From assembly GCA_025093985.1 (NCBI GenBank), contig JACAAK010000065.1, positions 1 through 33,674 of the forward strand: a stretch of 33,674 bases of DNA, in the 5' to 3' direction. Both the position numbers and the translations under genes were made by a program. Positions 17,211 to 28,209 of the stretch are shown here, one piece after another. Origin of the DNA: Calvatia gigantea (Eukaryota > Basidiomycota > Agaricomycetes > Agaricales > Lycoperdaceae). The notes under the pieces were generated by a model. The model ran no database searches. It was not told the origin of the DNA and saw only the letters and a list, made by a program, of their open reading frames with translations. The number at the start of each line of letters is the position of its first letter. The stretch's first letter is position 1.

Positions 17211-18592
17211 ATGAACGCGGTTACTGCTTCATTTACAGATTACAAAGTTGCTGATATTTCACTCGCTGACTACGGCCGTAAAGAAATCAAACTTGCTGAA
17301 GCAGAAATGCCAGCACTTATGGGCCTACGTAAGCGCTATGCTGCTGCAAAACCACTTGCTGGCGCAAAAATCCTTGGTTGTATTCACATGACCATTCAAA
17401 CTGCGGTTCTTATTGAAACCCTGGTTGAATTAGGCGCAGAAGTTCGTTGGACTTCATGTAACATCTTCTCGACTCAAGACCACGCTGCTGCTGCAATTGC
17501 GGCTTCAGGTGTACCTGTATTTGCTTGGAAAGGTGAAACAGAAGAAGAGTACATGTGGTGTTTAGAACAACAAATCAATGTAAATGGCACGCCTTGGGAT
17601 GCCAACATGATTTTGGATGATGGCGGTGATTTAACCCTCCTTGTTCATGAAAAATACCCTGAAGTGATTGCAAAAATTCATGGCGTAACTGAAGAAACGA
17701 CTACAGGTGTTCAACGTCTGTATGAAATGCTTCGTGACGGTACTCTGAAAGTTCCTGCAATCAACGTCAACGACTCAGTAACTAAGTCTAAAAATGACAA
17801 CAAATATGGTTGCCGCCACTCACTGAATGATGCAATCAAACGCGGTACAGATATGCTTTTATCTGGTCGTCGTGCGCTTGTGATTGGTTATGGTGATGTA
17901 GGTAAAGGTTCTGCTCAATCACTTCGTCAAGAAGGCATGATTGTACGTGTAACTGAAGTTGACCCTATCTGTGCAATGCAAGCATGCATGGACGGTTACG
18001 AAGTTGTATCTCCATACAAAAATGGCGTACAGACTGGTAAAAAAGAAGACATCAATGTTGACCTTCTTGAAAACACTGACCTGATCGTAACGACAACAGG
18101 TAACTACCACGTATGTGACGCTGCAATGCTTGATTCATTAAAAGCAGGTGCAGTGGTGTGTAACATCGGTCACTTCGACACTGAAATCGACACAAACTAC
18201 TTACGTGGTTACAAGTGGGTTGAAGTGAAACCTCAAGTTCACCAAGTTTATCGTTCAGAAGATGAAAACAACTACTTGATCCTTCTTCTGAAGGTCGCTT
18301 AGTTAACCTAGGTAATGCAACAGGTCACCCATCACGTATTATGGATGGTTCATTTGCCAACCAAGTCTTAGGTCAAATGCACTTATTCGCTGAAAAATTT
18401 GCTGATCTTCCAGAAGATCAAAAGCAAGCGGCAATCCGTGTAGAACTTCTTCCTAAGAAATTAGATGAAGAAGTTGCTGCGGCAATGGTTGCTGGTTTTG
18501 GTGGTGTCTTGACTCAATTGACTCAAGAACAAGCAGACTACTTAGGTGTAGCTGTTGAAGGTCCGTTCAAATCTGACGCTTATAAATACTAA
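17211..18592 (+). CDS. ahcY: AhcY, adenosylhomocysteinase (one frameshift)
   Basis: Hydrolyses S-adenosylhomocysteine to adenosine and homocysteine in the methyl cycle, using bound NAD. ATG 17211 has AGGAG six bases upstream; the GTG just before is less likely. Visible marks: [20 protein letters not shown] near the N-terminus, [13 protein letters not shown] in the substrate domain, [15 protein letters not shown], and the Rossmann loop [19 protein letters not shown] near residue 225. The C-terminus ends [10 protein letters not shown], the family-typical KY tail. One break near 18285 (a missing T in LILLSEGRLVN) splits the gene. Restored length is 460 residues, normal. It is controlled by the SAH riboswitch and followed by metF, which continues homocysteine use. 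Confidence 0.96.
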
Positions 18593-18600
18593 GTTGCAAA

Positions 18601-18746
18601 CCTCTCCTAACCTCTCTTGCGCTGAACTTTAAAGCAGTGCTTAAAGTCTGCTCAGGAGAGGGACTTTCATTACCAAATGATGTTAGCAGTGAAATCTTGT
18701 TATCTCTATTCAATGTAATGAATCCCCTTCTCCCTCTGGGAGAAGG
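18601..18746. repeat. Two intergenic palindromes between ahcY and metF
   Basis: CCTCTCCT (18601-18608) pairs with AGGAGAGG (18654-18661), and CCTTCTCCC (18726-18734) pairs with GGGAGAAGG (18738-18746) around a TCT loop. The second may terminate or attenuate transcription before metF but lacks a T run. Their pyrimidine-rich style suggests a dispersed repeat family. Confidence 0.5.
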
Positions 18747-18797
18747 ATGGGATGAGAGCAAACACAAAAAATAGCATTTATAAAAAAGGATTTGATG

Positions 18798-19635
18798 ATG
18801 AGCAAAAAAGTTCCAATTTCTTTTGAGTTTTTTCCCAACCAAAACCGATGCTGGTGCAGAAAAACTTAAAGTCGTACACCAAGAACTTCAGTTATTAAAC
18901 CCAGAGTTCTTCTCAATTACTTACGGTGCTGGTGGTTCTACCCGTGAACGTACCCTTGCTGCCATTGCTGAATTCAATGGTAAAGGTACGCCTGTTGCAC
19001 CGCACTTATCTTGTATTGGCGATGACAAAGCACGTATTGCTGAGTTACTCGACATCTACAAAGATCAAGGTATTGACCGTATTGTCGCTTTACGTGGCGA
19101 TTTACCTTCTGGACAAGTCGGTTTAGGCGAGTTGCCATACGCAACAGACCTCGTGCGCTTTATCCGTGAGCATTCAGGTGATCACTTCCATATTGAAGTT
19201 GCCGCTTATCCTGAAATGCATCCACAAGCAGAAAGCTTTGATTTAGACATTCAGCGTTTCTGCGACAAAGCCAATGCAGGTGCCAATGCTGGTTTAACAC
19301 AGTTCTTCTTTAATCCAGATGCCTACTTCTACTTTGTAGATCGCATTCAAAAAGAAGGCGTGAACATTCCAGTTGCACCAGGCATTATGCCAATTACCAA
19401 TGCCAGCAACTTGATTAGCTTTGCAGATGGTACAGGCGCTGAGATTCCACGTTGGATTCGTAAACAACTGGCAACCTATGGTGATGACACGGCCAGCATC
19501 AAAGCATTTGGTCATGAAGTAATTGTGAAACTTTGCGAACGCCTGATTGCAGGGGGCGCACCAAGTTTGCACTTCTACACCATGAACACGACTGACCCTA
19601 CCCGTCAGCTTGTACTAGACCTCGGTTTAGCATAA
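18798..19635 (+). CDS. metF: MetF, methylenetetrahydrofolate reductase (one frameshift)
   Basis: Reduces 5,10-methylene-THF to 5-methyl-THF, the methyl donor for methionine synthesis from homocysteine, with FAD. The start is ATG 18798 (an in-frame ATG lies three bases earlier), with AGGA upstream, giving MSKKVPISFEFFP. One extra T in the run near 18826-18831 shifts the frame just after FEFFP, and reading resumes at TKTDAGAEKLKVVHQEL. Family marks include FSITYGAGGSTRERTL, ALRGDLPSG and FHIEVAAYPEMHPQ, with SLHFYTMN near the end. Restored length is about 279 residues, the short bacterial form. It follows ahcY, so methyl-cycle genes are grouped. Confidence 0.95.
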
Positions 19636-19675
19636 GCATTTAAACTAGATTCACCCTATTTGAGAGTAAAACCGA

Positions 19676-20392
19676 ATGCCTCGTTTTTTTATGGAAGCAG
19701 AACTCAATGTTGATCACACTGTCGAACTGACTGAAACTGTGTTTCACCACTGGGTCAAAGTTTTGCGTGCTCAAGTCGGTGAAACGGCTACCTTGTTTAA
19801 TGGACAAGGCGGCGAATATGAAGTGACCTTAAGTGGACGTTGCTAAAAAGTCAGCATCAGTTCAGGTCACTGCTTTTAACCCAACCAATCGTACACCTGC
19901 GTTTAAAACTTTACTCGGTCAAGTCATGAGTAAAGGTGATCGTATGGACTATGTCATTCAAAAGGCAGTTGAATTAGGCGTTTCCGAAATTCAACTATTA
20001 ACGTCTGAACGTTGTGAAATGCGTTTGAAATATGACCGCGACCAAAAGAAGATTGATCATTGGCAAGGCATTGCTATCGCAGCATGCGAACAATGTGGCA
20101 TGAACATTGTTCCCACTATCCATGCTCCAGTCAGCTTAGACAAATGGCTCGCATCTGAATTACCTGCGACGCGACTTGTACTTGCCCCGAATAAAGAAAA
20201 CTCGATGTATTGGCGAATGCAACACCAAACATTGCACTCCTCATTGGGCCTGAAGGTGGTTTAAGTGAGGCTGAAATTACAACAGCCAATGAGCACGGTT
20301 TTATCAGCTGGTGTATTGGTGAGCGTGTATTACGTACAGAGACAGCACCAGTCGTCGCTTTGTCAATCCTCAACTACAATTTAGTGATTTAA
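19676..20392 (+). CDS. rsmE: RsmE, 16S rRNA m3U1498 methyltransferase (frameshifted)
   Basis: A SPOUT-family methyltransferase that modifies U1498 of 16S rRNA using SAM. ATG 19676 gives MPRFFMEAELNVDHTVELTE, then HHWVKVLRAQVGETATLFNG. Breaks lie near 19835 (an extra base before DVAKKSASVQV) and near 20202 (a missing G in NSDVLANATPN). The trefoil-knot motif LLIGPEGGLSEAEI and the LRTETAPVVALSILN element are intact in the last frame. Restored length is about 238 residues, normal. The last residues (NYNLVI) differ from the family-typical LQL-type end, so a further missing base near 20370 is possible. It lies 40 bases after metF in the same direction, probably in the same transcription unit. Confidence 0.92.
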
Positions 20393-20573
20393 ATCACATA
20401 AACAGCAGAGTCACCCTTTTGTTCTGTTAATATATTGATTATGATGTACAACAATATTACCCTTGACTTATATCAAAATATAAATTGATTGTGTTTTACA
20501 CAATGTATTTAAATTTGAAAAAAGACACAACACAACGCCATTGGGTCATAAAAAAAATAAGGTTTCGCGATTC

Positions 20574-23446
20574 ATGCCAGATATTTCTACAGAAAATCTT
20601 GATCGGCACTTGCAGACTGCGCAAATATCGCATTCCATTAGCCATCTTCGTTTCCTCATCAGTAGCTTACTGATTCTTAATTTTTATATTTTCTGTGCGT
20701 ATCACTATAATTTTTCTCAAGATTCCTTTTATTTTAACCTGTGGTTTTTTGTTTCTGAGTTTATCCTCAGTATTTTTTGGCTCGTGAACACTGTGTATTT
20801 CAACCCGAAAAACCACTCTGCCAAACATGCGCACCGCTGGATTCAAGGCATCTGTTTGAGTATTGGTCTTTTGGTTGCAGCAGGCGTCGTCTGTATCTAT
20901 TACCATTTACCCAGCCTATCTGGCAATTTTAACTATACAAATGCCTTACTCTTGTCTGCACTCTTAGTGATCGTCACACAGACCGTTTGCCTCACCTATT
21001 TAACGCAGCGCATCAGTTATTTTGTTGGTTTTTATTCCATCCATCACCCCTTATGTCCTCTCGCAATTTATCAACTTCGATGCCAATCACACTCTTTTTC
21101 ACCTTGCTGTGAACTTTATTCTGATTGTAATTTTGCTCTGTGCCAATGCCACTAACCGTATTAATCAGCACTTATCCCGTCTCTCAATTAAAAATCGAGA
21201 GCTGAAAAAAGAAGCTGAAAAACAAGTCGCTTGGACCGATGATTTATGCAAACAGCTACAAAATGAAGTGAATAAATCCAAAGAAATTGAACAACAGTTA
21301 CAACTGAATAATCAATTGCTTGAACAAAAAGTACGTGAACGAACCTTTGACGTAAATCAAATCAATAAAGACTTAAAAAATAAGCAAGAAAACCTATCGC
21401 TTGCCCATGAAATTTCAGGTATTCGTCCTTGGGATTGGAATATTAAAGATCGGCTCATTTCCCTGACCAATCACAAACAAGAAAAAGTACTTAAAAATTC
21501 CACAGAGCATCAACTTCAGCTTCAGTACCTAATTCATCCAAATGACATTGCTTCGTTTAAATCTGCAATGAAAAGTCATTTACGGGGTCATTCAGACCGC
21601 TATGAAGCCACTTATCGTGTGCAACACAATAACGGGAAATGGTACTGGGTACATGACACGGGACGCGTCATTGCTCGTGATCCAATCAATCAAAAACCGT
21701 TACAAATGGTCGGTATTCGACGCGATATTCAACATGAAAAAAGCAACCAAGAACGTCTTCGACTAGCAGCGAGCGTCCTTGAACAAGCTGAACAAGGGAT
21801 TTTCATCTTAGATGAGGACCTGCGTTATATCGACGTAAATCCGTTCTTTGAGCGTTTGGCTGGTTTTGAAGCTGTACAAATTAATGGCAAGCATCTGTTT
21901 GATATTGTTGCGAATTATAAGTCGCACCAACGTAGCACACATAACCAAATCATTGACCAACTCCTAAAAAAAGGCGAATACGACGGTGAACTTAATGAAA
22001 AGTTCCTATCAGGCAAAGAACTGTGTATTTGGATGCATCTGAATGCTATTACCCATGAGCAAGATCGTGTCACGCATTATATTGGTATCGTGTCCGATTT
22101 AACCGAGTGCAAACTGCAAGAACAGCGTCTGTCCTATTTAGAAAACTACGATACGCTGACCGACTTACCCAACCGTTTTTACTATAACTATCAGCTTCAT
22201 CAGTATTTGGTTTCTCAGCAGACAGCATTAAACAACTGGCGATTATTCGGCTCAATATTGACCGTTTCCGTCCATTGAATGAATTCTTAAGCAATAATGG
22301 AGGCGACGAGCTGCTGCGCCAAGTTGCCCAGCGCCTTCGTTTGACCAATGCTGAAGCCCTAATGGTGGCTCACTTAAATGGTGACGATTTTGCAATTGTA
22401 TATGAGGTCTCTCATATTCGTCCCTCGGTTCAGGAGCACATTGATCGCATTAACAAAGCCTTTAGTCTGCCTTTTGATATTTTTGGTCAAGAGCACATTA
22501 TTACGCTTCAATGGGGATTTCGCAGTACCCTGAACATGGTCGTCAACTGGACTACTTAAACAACTGTGCTGAACAAGCACTGAGTGAAGCAAAACGTTTA
22601 GGTGGAAATGCCACAAAGTTCTACAGCCTGAGCAATACCGTTGCATTGGAAGAAGGGATTTATTTAGAGCGCGATTTAAGACTGGCGATACAAAAACAAT
22701 GAGTTAGTGGTTTATTACCAGCCCAAAATCAACTTCCACAATCAGAAAATTTATGGTTTTGAGGCATTGGTACGTTGGAATCATCCAACTAAGGGTATCG
22801 TACCGCCAGGTCTGTTTATTCCGATGGCAGAAAAAACCAGCTTGATTTCAGATATTGGCCGCATTGTAATTTTACAAACCGCAAAGCAAATCAAAGAATG
22901 GAATAAATTGGGTTTTGATAATATCTGCGTCTCGGTCAATGTGGTTGCTCAACAATTACAACGTGGACAGCTTTTAAAGGACTTAGATGAAGCCTTGATC
23001 GATACAAAATCAGTGGTAGTAGTCTCGAATTAGAAATTACAGAATCCACTTTGGTTGAAAACTCGGAAGCGGTGAAGAACCTCCTTGAAACCATCAAATC
23101 GCGTGGCATTCACATTTCTTTAGATGACTTTGGCACAGGTTATTCATCACTGTCTTATCTGACCGACTTCCCAATCGACACCTTAAAAATTGATCGAAGC
23201 TTCATTTCAAAAATTGGGCACTGCAAACAAGAAGCTATTGTGAGCGCCATGATTGCCATGGGGAAAGCCATGGGTATGACCGTGGTGGCAGAAGGAATTG
23301 AGACCGAACAACAACTGAGTTACCTACAAAACTTAGAATGTGATATCGCGCAAGGTTATTTATTTTCCAAACCTCTTCCGCAGCTCGATGCTACCCAATA
23401 TTTAAGAGATCATCTCGACACACCCTCGTACACATACTTAATATAA
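20574..23446 (+). CDS. Membrane PAS-GGDEF-EAL protein, likely c-di-GMP phosphodiesterase
   Basis: ATG 20574 (MPDISTENLDRHLQTAQ) is chosen, with AAGG upstream. Order: five or six membrane helices (about residues 25-180), a coiled coil (KKEAEKQVAW to NQINKDLKNKQE), a PAS domain (RPWDWNIKDRL to MVGIRRDIQ), and a second PAS (EQGIFILDEDLRYIDVNPFF). Then comes a GGDEF-type domain (YDTLTDLPNRFYYN on) and an EAL domain. The GGDEF signature reads LNGDDF, so it is degenerate. The EAL domain keeps FEALVRW, VSVNV, LEITEST, DDFGTGYSSL, LKIDRSF and VVAEGIE, so hydrolysis of c-di-GMP is expected. Single-base breaks lie near 21030, 22250, 22510, 22697 and 23008. Restored length is about 957 residues. Confidence 0.88.
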
Positions 23447-23499
23447 ATCAGACTGTTTTAGCTCTAAGTTTGCCTTAAAAAGCACCAGCTATCACTGGG

Positions 23500-23559
23500 A
23501 TATACCAGCAACTAATGGTATATTCGGTCTTGTCTACTAAAAACTACCAGCTCCGCTGG
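23500..23559. repeat. Two small hairpins in the gap before maeB
   Basis: ATATACCA (23500-23507) pairs with TGGTATAT (23516-23523), and CCAGC (23547-23551) pairs with GCTGG (23555-23559). Neither has a T run. They may be leader structures of maeB or repeat remnants. Confidence 0.35.
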
Positions 23560-23585
23560 CTAACCCACGCTACAAAGAGATTCAG

Positions 23586-25864
23586 ATGGACGATCAATCA
23601 TTAAAACAGCAAGCTTTGTATTATCACGAATTCCCAACCCCAGGGAAATCAGCGTTACACCTAGCAAGCAGCTGGTCAACCAACACGATTTAGCCTTGGC
23701 GTATTCACCTGGTGTCGCAGCACCATGTCTTGAAATTGAAAAAGATCCTTCAAAGCAGCGCTTTATACTGCTCGTGGGAACCTTGTTGCCGTGATCACAA
23801 ATGGTACTGCCGTTTTGGGTCTAGGTAATATTGGTCCACTTGCTTCTAAACCTGTCATGGAAGGTAAAGGCGTTTTATTTAAAAAAATTCGCAGGTGTTG
23901 ATGTATTTGACATCGAAATTGCAGAAAATGATCCTGACAAAATTGTCGATATTATTGCTGCATTAGAACCGACTTTTGGTGGTATCAACCTTGAAGACAT
24001 CAAGGCACCTGAATGCTTTATATTGAACAAAAACTTCGTGAACGTATGAATATCCCTGTGTTCCACGATGATCAGCATGGTACATCCATTATCGTTGGAT
24101 CTGCTTTACTGAATGCTTTGCAATTGAATGGCAAAAAAATTGACGAAATTAAATCGTCGCTTCAGGCGCAGGTGCTGCGGCTCTGTCTTGCCTAGATTTA
24201 CTTTGTGCCATTGGTGCAAAAAAAAGAAAATATTATTGTTGCAGACTCACGAGGTCTACTTACAACAAAACGTGAAGGTCTAGACGACTCTAAAAAACGT
24301 TATGTACAAGATGTTGAAGGCACTCAACTGTCTGACGTGATTGCAGGCGCAGACATGTTCCTCGGTTTATCTGCTGCGGGTATCTTAACTAAAGAAATGG
24401 TTAAGGTGATGGCGAAAGATCCAATTATCTTCGCACTTGCCAACCCAGATCCTGAAATTCTGCCTGAACATGCACACGAAGTTCGTGATGACGTGATCAT
24501 GGCAACAGGTCGTTCAGATTATCCAAACCAAGTGAACAACGCACTTTGCTTCCCTTACATTTTCCGTGGTGCTCTTGATGTAGGCGCAACCACCATCAAT
24601 GAAGAGATGAAAATTGCGTGCGTATATGCGATTGCGCGTATGGCACACATTGAAGCAGATGCGGCATCTTATGGTGAAAAATCTGCATCTTTTGGTCGCG
24701 ATTACTTAATTCCACGCCCACTTGATCAGCGTCTGATTTTAGAAATTGCACCTGCTGTTGCACAAGCGGCCATGGATTCAGGTGTTGCAAGTCGTCCAAT
24801 TCAAGACTTCTCTGCATACCGTCAACGTCTTTCTGAGTTTGTTTATAACTCAGCACTGATGATGAAACCTATTTTTGCACAAGCAAAATCTGATCCGAAA
24901 CGTATCGCTTATGCTGAAGGTGAAGACCTACGCGTACTTCGTGCAGTACAAATTGCAGTCGATGAAGATCTTGCAAAACCAATCTTAGTTGGTCGTACTG
25001 CGGTTATTGAAGCGAACATTAAAAAGTTAGGCTTACGTCTTGAACATGGTGTGAACATCACTATTGTGGATCAAGAAAAAAACCCTGACTACGAATTGTT
25101 TTGCAGATGACTACTACACACTCATGCAGCGTAAAGGTGTAACACCTGAATATGCACAACGTGAAGCACGTCGTCGTTCAACCTTGATCGCATCGATGTT
25201 AGTGAAACATGGTAAAGCAGACGGTATGCTATGTGGTACGTATTCAAGCTACGACATTCACTTAGACTTCGTTAAAAACATCATTGGTAAAAAAGAAGGT
25301 CACAACTCTTTCTTTACATTGAATGCTTTAATGCTTGAAGACCGTAACCTGTTCATTGCTGATACTTATGTCAACACCAACCCAACAGCTGAACAGTTGG
25401 CTGAAATGACTATTTTAGCCGCTGAAGAAGTGCGTCGTTTTGGTATGACACCACGTGTTGCGCTACTATCTCACTCAAGCTTCGGTTCAGACCAGACCGA
25501 TCCAAGCGCACAAAAAATGCGTAAAGTGTTTGAGATTTTGTCACAAATCGCGCCAGAACTTGAAGTTGAAGGTGAAATGCATGCGGATGCAGCATTGGAT
25601 GAAAACATTCGTAGCTTTGCATACTCAAACTCACGCTTCAAAGGTTCTGCGAACCTATTGATCATGCCGAACTTGGATGCAGCCAACATTTCATTTAACC
25701 TGTTGAAATCAACGTCAGGTAATAATGTCACCATTGGCCCTATCCTACTGGGTGCAGCAAAGCCAGTTCATATTTTGACACCGACAACAACAACACGTCG
25801 TTTAGTGAATATGACTGCACTAACTGTAGCTGAAATTCAAGAAGCGGAGAAAAACGGCGAATAA
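23586..25864 (+). CDS. maeB: MaeB, NADP-dependent malic enzyme with PTA-like domain (frameshifted)
   Basis: Oxidatively decarboxylates malate to pyruvate, making NADPH. ATG 23586 gives [20 protein letters not shown]. Malic-enzyme marks follow: [56 protein letters not shown] and ALANPDPEI. From about residue 430 a phosphotransacetylase-like domain begins ([20 protein letters not shown]), running to the end with [15 protein letters not shown]. This fused layout is typical of the large MaeB form, about 759 residues. At least seven single-base breaks occur, most at A or T runs (near 23646, 23755, 23880, 24018, 24156, 24220 and 25100). It has its own terminator, overlapping the cca leader. Confidence 0.94.
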
Positions 25865-25899
25865 TTGTTTGTCGTTGTACTCGCATCTTGTGACTTGAG

Positions 25900-25946
25900 A
25901 AAACCTCTATTCTGTAGCATGATGGCTGTAAGAATAGAGGTTTTTT
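25900..25946 (+). terminator. Terminator of maeB, carrying the cca Shine-Dalgarno sequence in its stem
   Basis: A perfect 14-bp stem AAAACCTCTATTCT (25900-25913) / AGAATAGAGGTTTT (25931-25944) is followed by a T run. The 3' arm contains GAGG, seven bases before the cca ATG at 25948. Confidence 0.85.
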
Positions 25947-25947
25947 C

Positions 25948-27194
25948 ATGCAAGTTTATTTAGTAGGCGGTGCGGTCCGAGATCAGCTTCTGGGTCACCC
26001 CTATCACGAAAAAGATTATGTAGTTGTCGGTGCAATGCCTGAACAACTGCTTGCCCAAGGTTTCCAACCTGTAGGTAAAGATTTTCCTGTTTTTTTACAT
26101 CCTGAAACCAAAGATGAATATGCGCTGGCCCGCACTGAACGGAAAATCAGGGCATGGTTATCATGGCTTTGAGTTTTATACCGACAGTACCGTTACCTTA
26201 GAACAAGATTTAATTCGACGTGACCTCACCATCAATGCCATCGCCATGGATCTTGAAGGCACACTGTATGACCCCTACGGCGGCCAACGCGATTTAGAGC
26301 TCCGTGTTTTAAGGCATGTTTCTGATGCTTTTGTCGAAGACCCACTACGCGTCCTTCGTGTTGCACGATTTGCTGCACGTTATAAAACCCTAGGATTTAC
26401 GTTAGCCGAAGAAACGTTGGCACTGATGCAGCAACTCGCAGACTCGGGTGAACTGGAGGCACTGACTCCTGAACGCGTTTGGAAAGAAACCTCTCGTGCT
26501 CTGATGGAAGATCATGCCGATGAATACTTTGAAGTGCTACATCGCTGTGGTGCTTTAAAAGTACTTTTTCCAGAAATCGAGGCACTTTACGGTATTCCAC
26601 AGCGCCCTGAGTATCACCCTGAAATTGACTGCGGTATTCATACCATGATGTCACTACAGCAAGCATGTCGTGCCAACTACGCACTGGATGTTCGTTTTGC
26701 TGTTTTAGTGCATGACTTAGGCAAAGCTTTGACACCTGTGGACGAGCTACCGCGTCATATCATGCATGAAGAACGTGGGGTCAAACCTGTGACAGAAGTG
26801 TGTGAGCGTCTAAAAGTTCCAACGCAGATGAAACAGCTCGCAATTACGGTCTGTAAAGAACATTTGAAATGTCATCAAGCTCTAACCTTAAAACCAGGCA
26901 CTTTATGGCGCTTACTGCAACGCTTAGATGTACTACGTCGTCCAGAAACGGGTTGAAGCCTTTGTGCAGGCCTGTGAATGCGACTCACGTGGTCGTTTAG
27001 GGCTTGAAGACCGTGAATACCCACAATCTGCATATATTTTAAAGGTGATGGATGTTGTGCGAAATATCAAAGCGCAAGACCTACCTGCGGATATTAAAGG
27101 CCCGGATATCGGTGAAATGCTGATAGAACGTCGAATACACGCGATTGGAGAGCTAAAGGCTCAGTACAGTTTAAAACTTGATCGACTCAAATAA
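25948..27194 (+). CDS. cca: Cca, multifunctional tRNA CCA-adding enzyme (two frameshifts)
   Basis: Adds or repairs the 3' CCA of tRNAs without a template. The start [16 protein letters not shown] has the nucleotidyltransferase glycine motif. The metal site reads HEKDYVVVG, an ExD in place of the E. coli DxD. Next are [32 protein letters not shown] and [15 protein letters not shown]. An HD phosphohydrolase domain follows ([19 protein letters not shown] before it), as in the multifunctional gammaproteobacterial form. An extra A near 26142-26145 and one near 26946 break the frame; removing both gives exactly 415 codons. A terminator hairpin overlaps its leader, so its translation start may be structured. 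Confidence 0.95.
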
Positions 27195-27218
27195 AGCGCC
27201 ACAATCGGCGCTTTATTT
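27191..27218. terminator. Bidirectional terminator between cca and epmA
   Basis: The stem AATAAAGCGCC / GGCGCTTTATT has an ACAATC loop. It starts within the cca stop codon and lies 9 bases past the epmA stop on the other strand. Both sides are A/T-rich. Confidence 0.75.
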
Positions 27219-27226
27219 AATTTCAC

Positions 27227-28209
27227 TTAAGAAATGGATGCGGGAAAGGTAATTACTTTTTCCAACTGCATGTGTTCTGTTGCAATCATTAACAACGATC
27301 CACACCTAAAGCAATACCTGCACATGCCGTCATTTGAGGCAAAGCAGCCAATAAAAACTCATCGATCGGCATCACATGTAAGCCTAACTTTTCACGTTCA
27401 GTATTATCGGCTTCAAAACGCGACCGCAACACCTCTGCGTCGATCAACTCATCATATGCATTGGCGAGTTCCAAACCTTCAATATACAGCTCAAAACGTG
27501 CTGCAACCAATTCATCGTCTTCATCCATTTTAGTTTTGGCAAGCGAAGCCAGCTCTGGTGGAAAATCGGTCAGAAACACTGGCGTATCAAAGCCTAGACT
27601 TGGCTCTACAAAATGTGAAAAGAGCAAATCGATATAGCCAAGGCGGTCATCACCCAAGTCCAAATTTAAACCCACGCGGTTACAGCAGTTTTTTAACTCT
27701 CTCAAACTGGCTTGCAGAGGGTTCAAATCCAAACGATCTATAAACGCATGCTTATAGCTTAAAATGGTAGGACGAACTTCACCAAAACGCTGCTTTAATG
27801 TGACATTCAATAAATCTGTCACTTCAAACATTAAATCTTTCAAACTGAAAGTCGGTCTATACCATTCCAGCATGGTAAATTCACTATTGTGTTTACGACC
27901 ATGTTCATCATCACGGAAGACTTTACAGATTTGATAAATTGGCCCACTACCGCTGGCGAGTAAACGCTTCATGGCAAACTCAGGTGATGTCTGCAAATAA
28001 TGTGTTTGTTGCTTACCTTGTACATGTCGCTGTGCTTGAACCGAAGCCAAATATACATCAGTCACACCAGCTTGAGATAAGATTGGGGTTTCAACCTCAA
28101 GCACTTCACGTTCAGCAAAAAACTGGCGAATTTGGCTGTACATTTGCGCGCGAGCACCCATGGCTTTTAAGTCACAGGTTGGCTGATAATGGATCACGTC
28201 CTGACTCAT
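27227..28209 (-). CDS. epmA: EpmA, elongation factor P (R)-beta-lysine ligase
   Basis: A class II lysyl-tRNA-synthetase-like enzyme (also called PoxA/GenX/YjeA) that attaches beta-lysine to EF-P, aiding translation of polyproline stretches. ATG 28209 (MSQDVIHYQPTCDLKAMGAR) has GGAGG nine bases upstream. Visible marks: RQFFAEREVLEVETPILSQA, the motif-2 region QICKVFRDDEHGRKHNSEFT with MLEWYRP after it, and the C-terminal ELANAYDEL and ACAGIALGVDR. One missing T near 27290 breaks the frame after GVDR; the continuation reads LLMIATEHMQLEKVITFP and ends at 27227. Restored length is about 327 residues, normal (E. coli 325). The start overlaps the pdxB stop by four bases. Confidence 0.94.

Noticed and set aside
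18567..18842. Minus-strand frame across the ahcY-metF gap
   Set aside because: It covers palindromes and both gene ends, with no recognisable protein. It is a shadow of the non-coding gap.
23586..25864. maeB, fadE, sthA and others as true pseudogenes
   Set aside because: Breaks are single-base, at homopolymers, and all catalytic motifs are kept. The same pattern affects essential genes.
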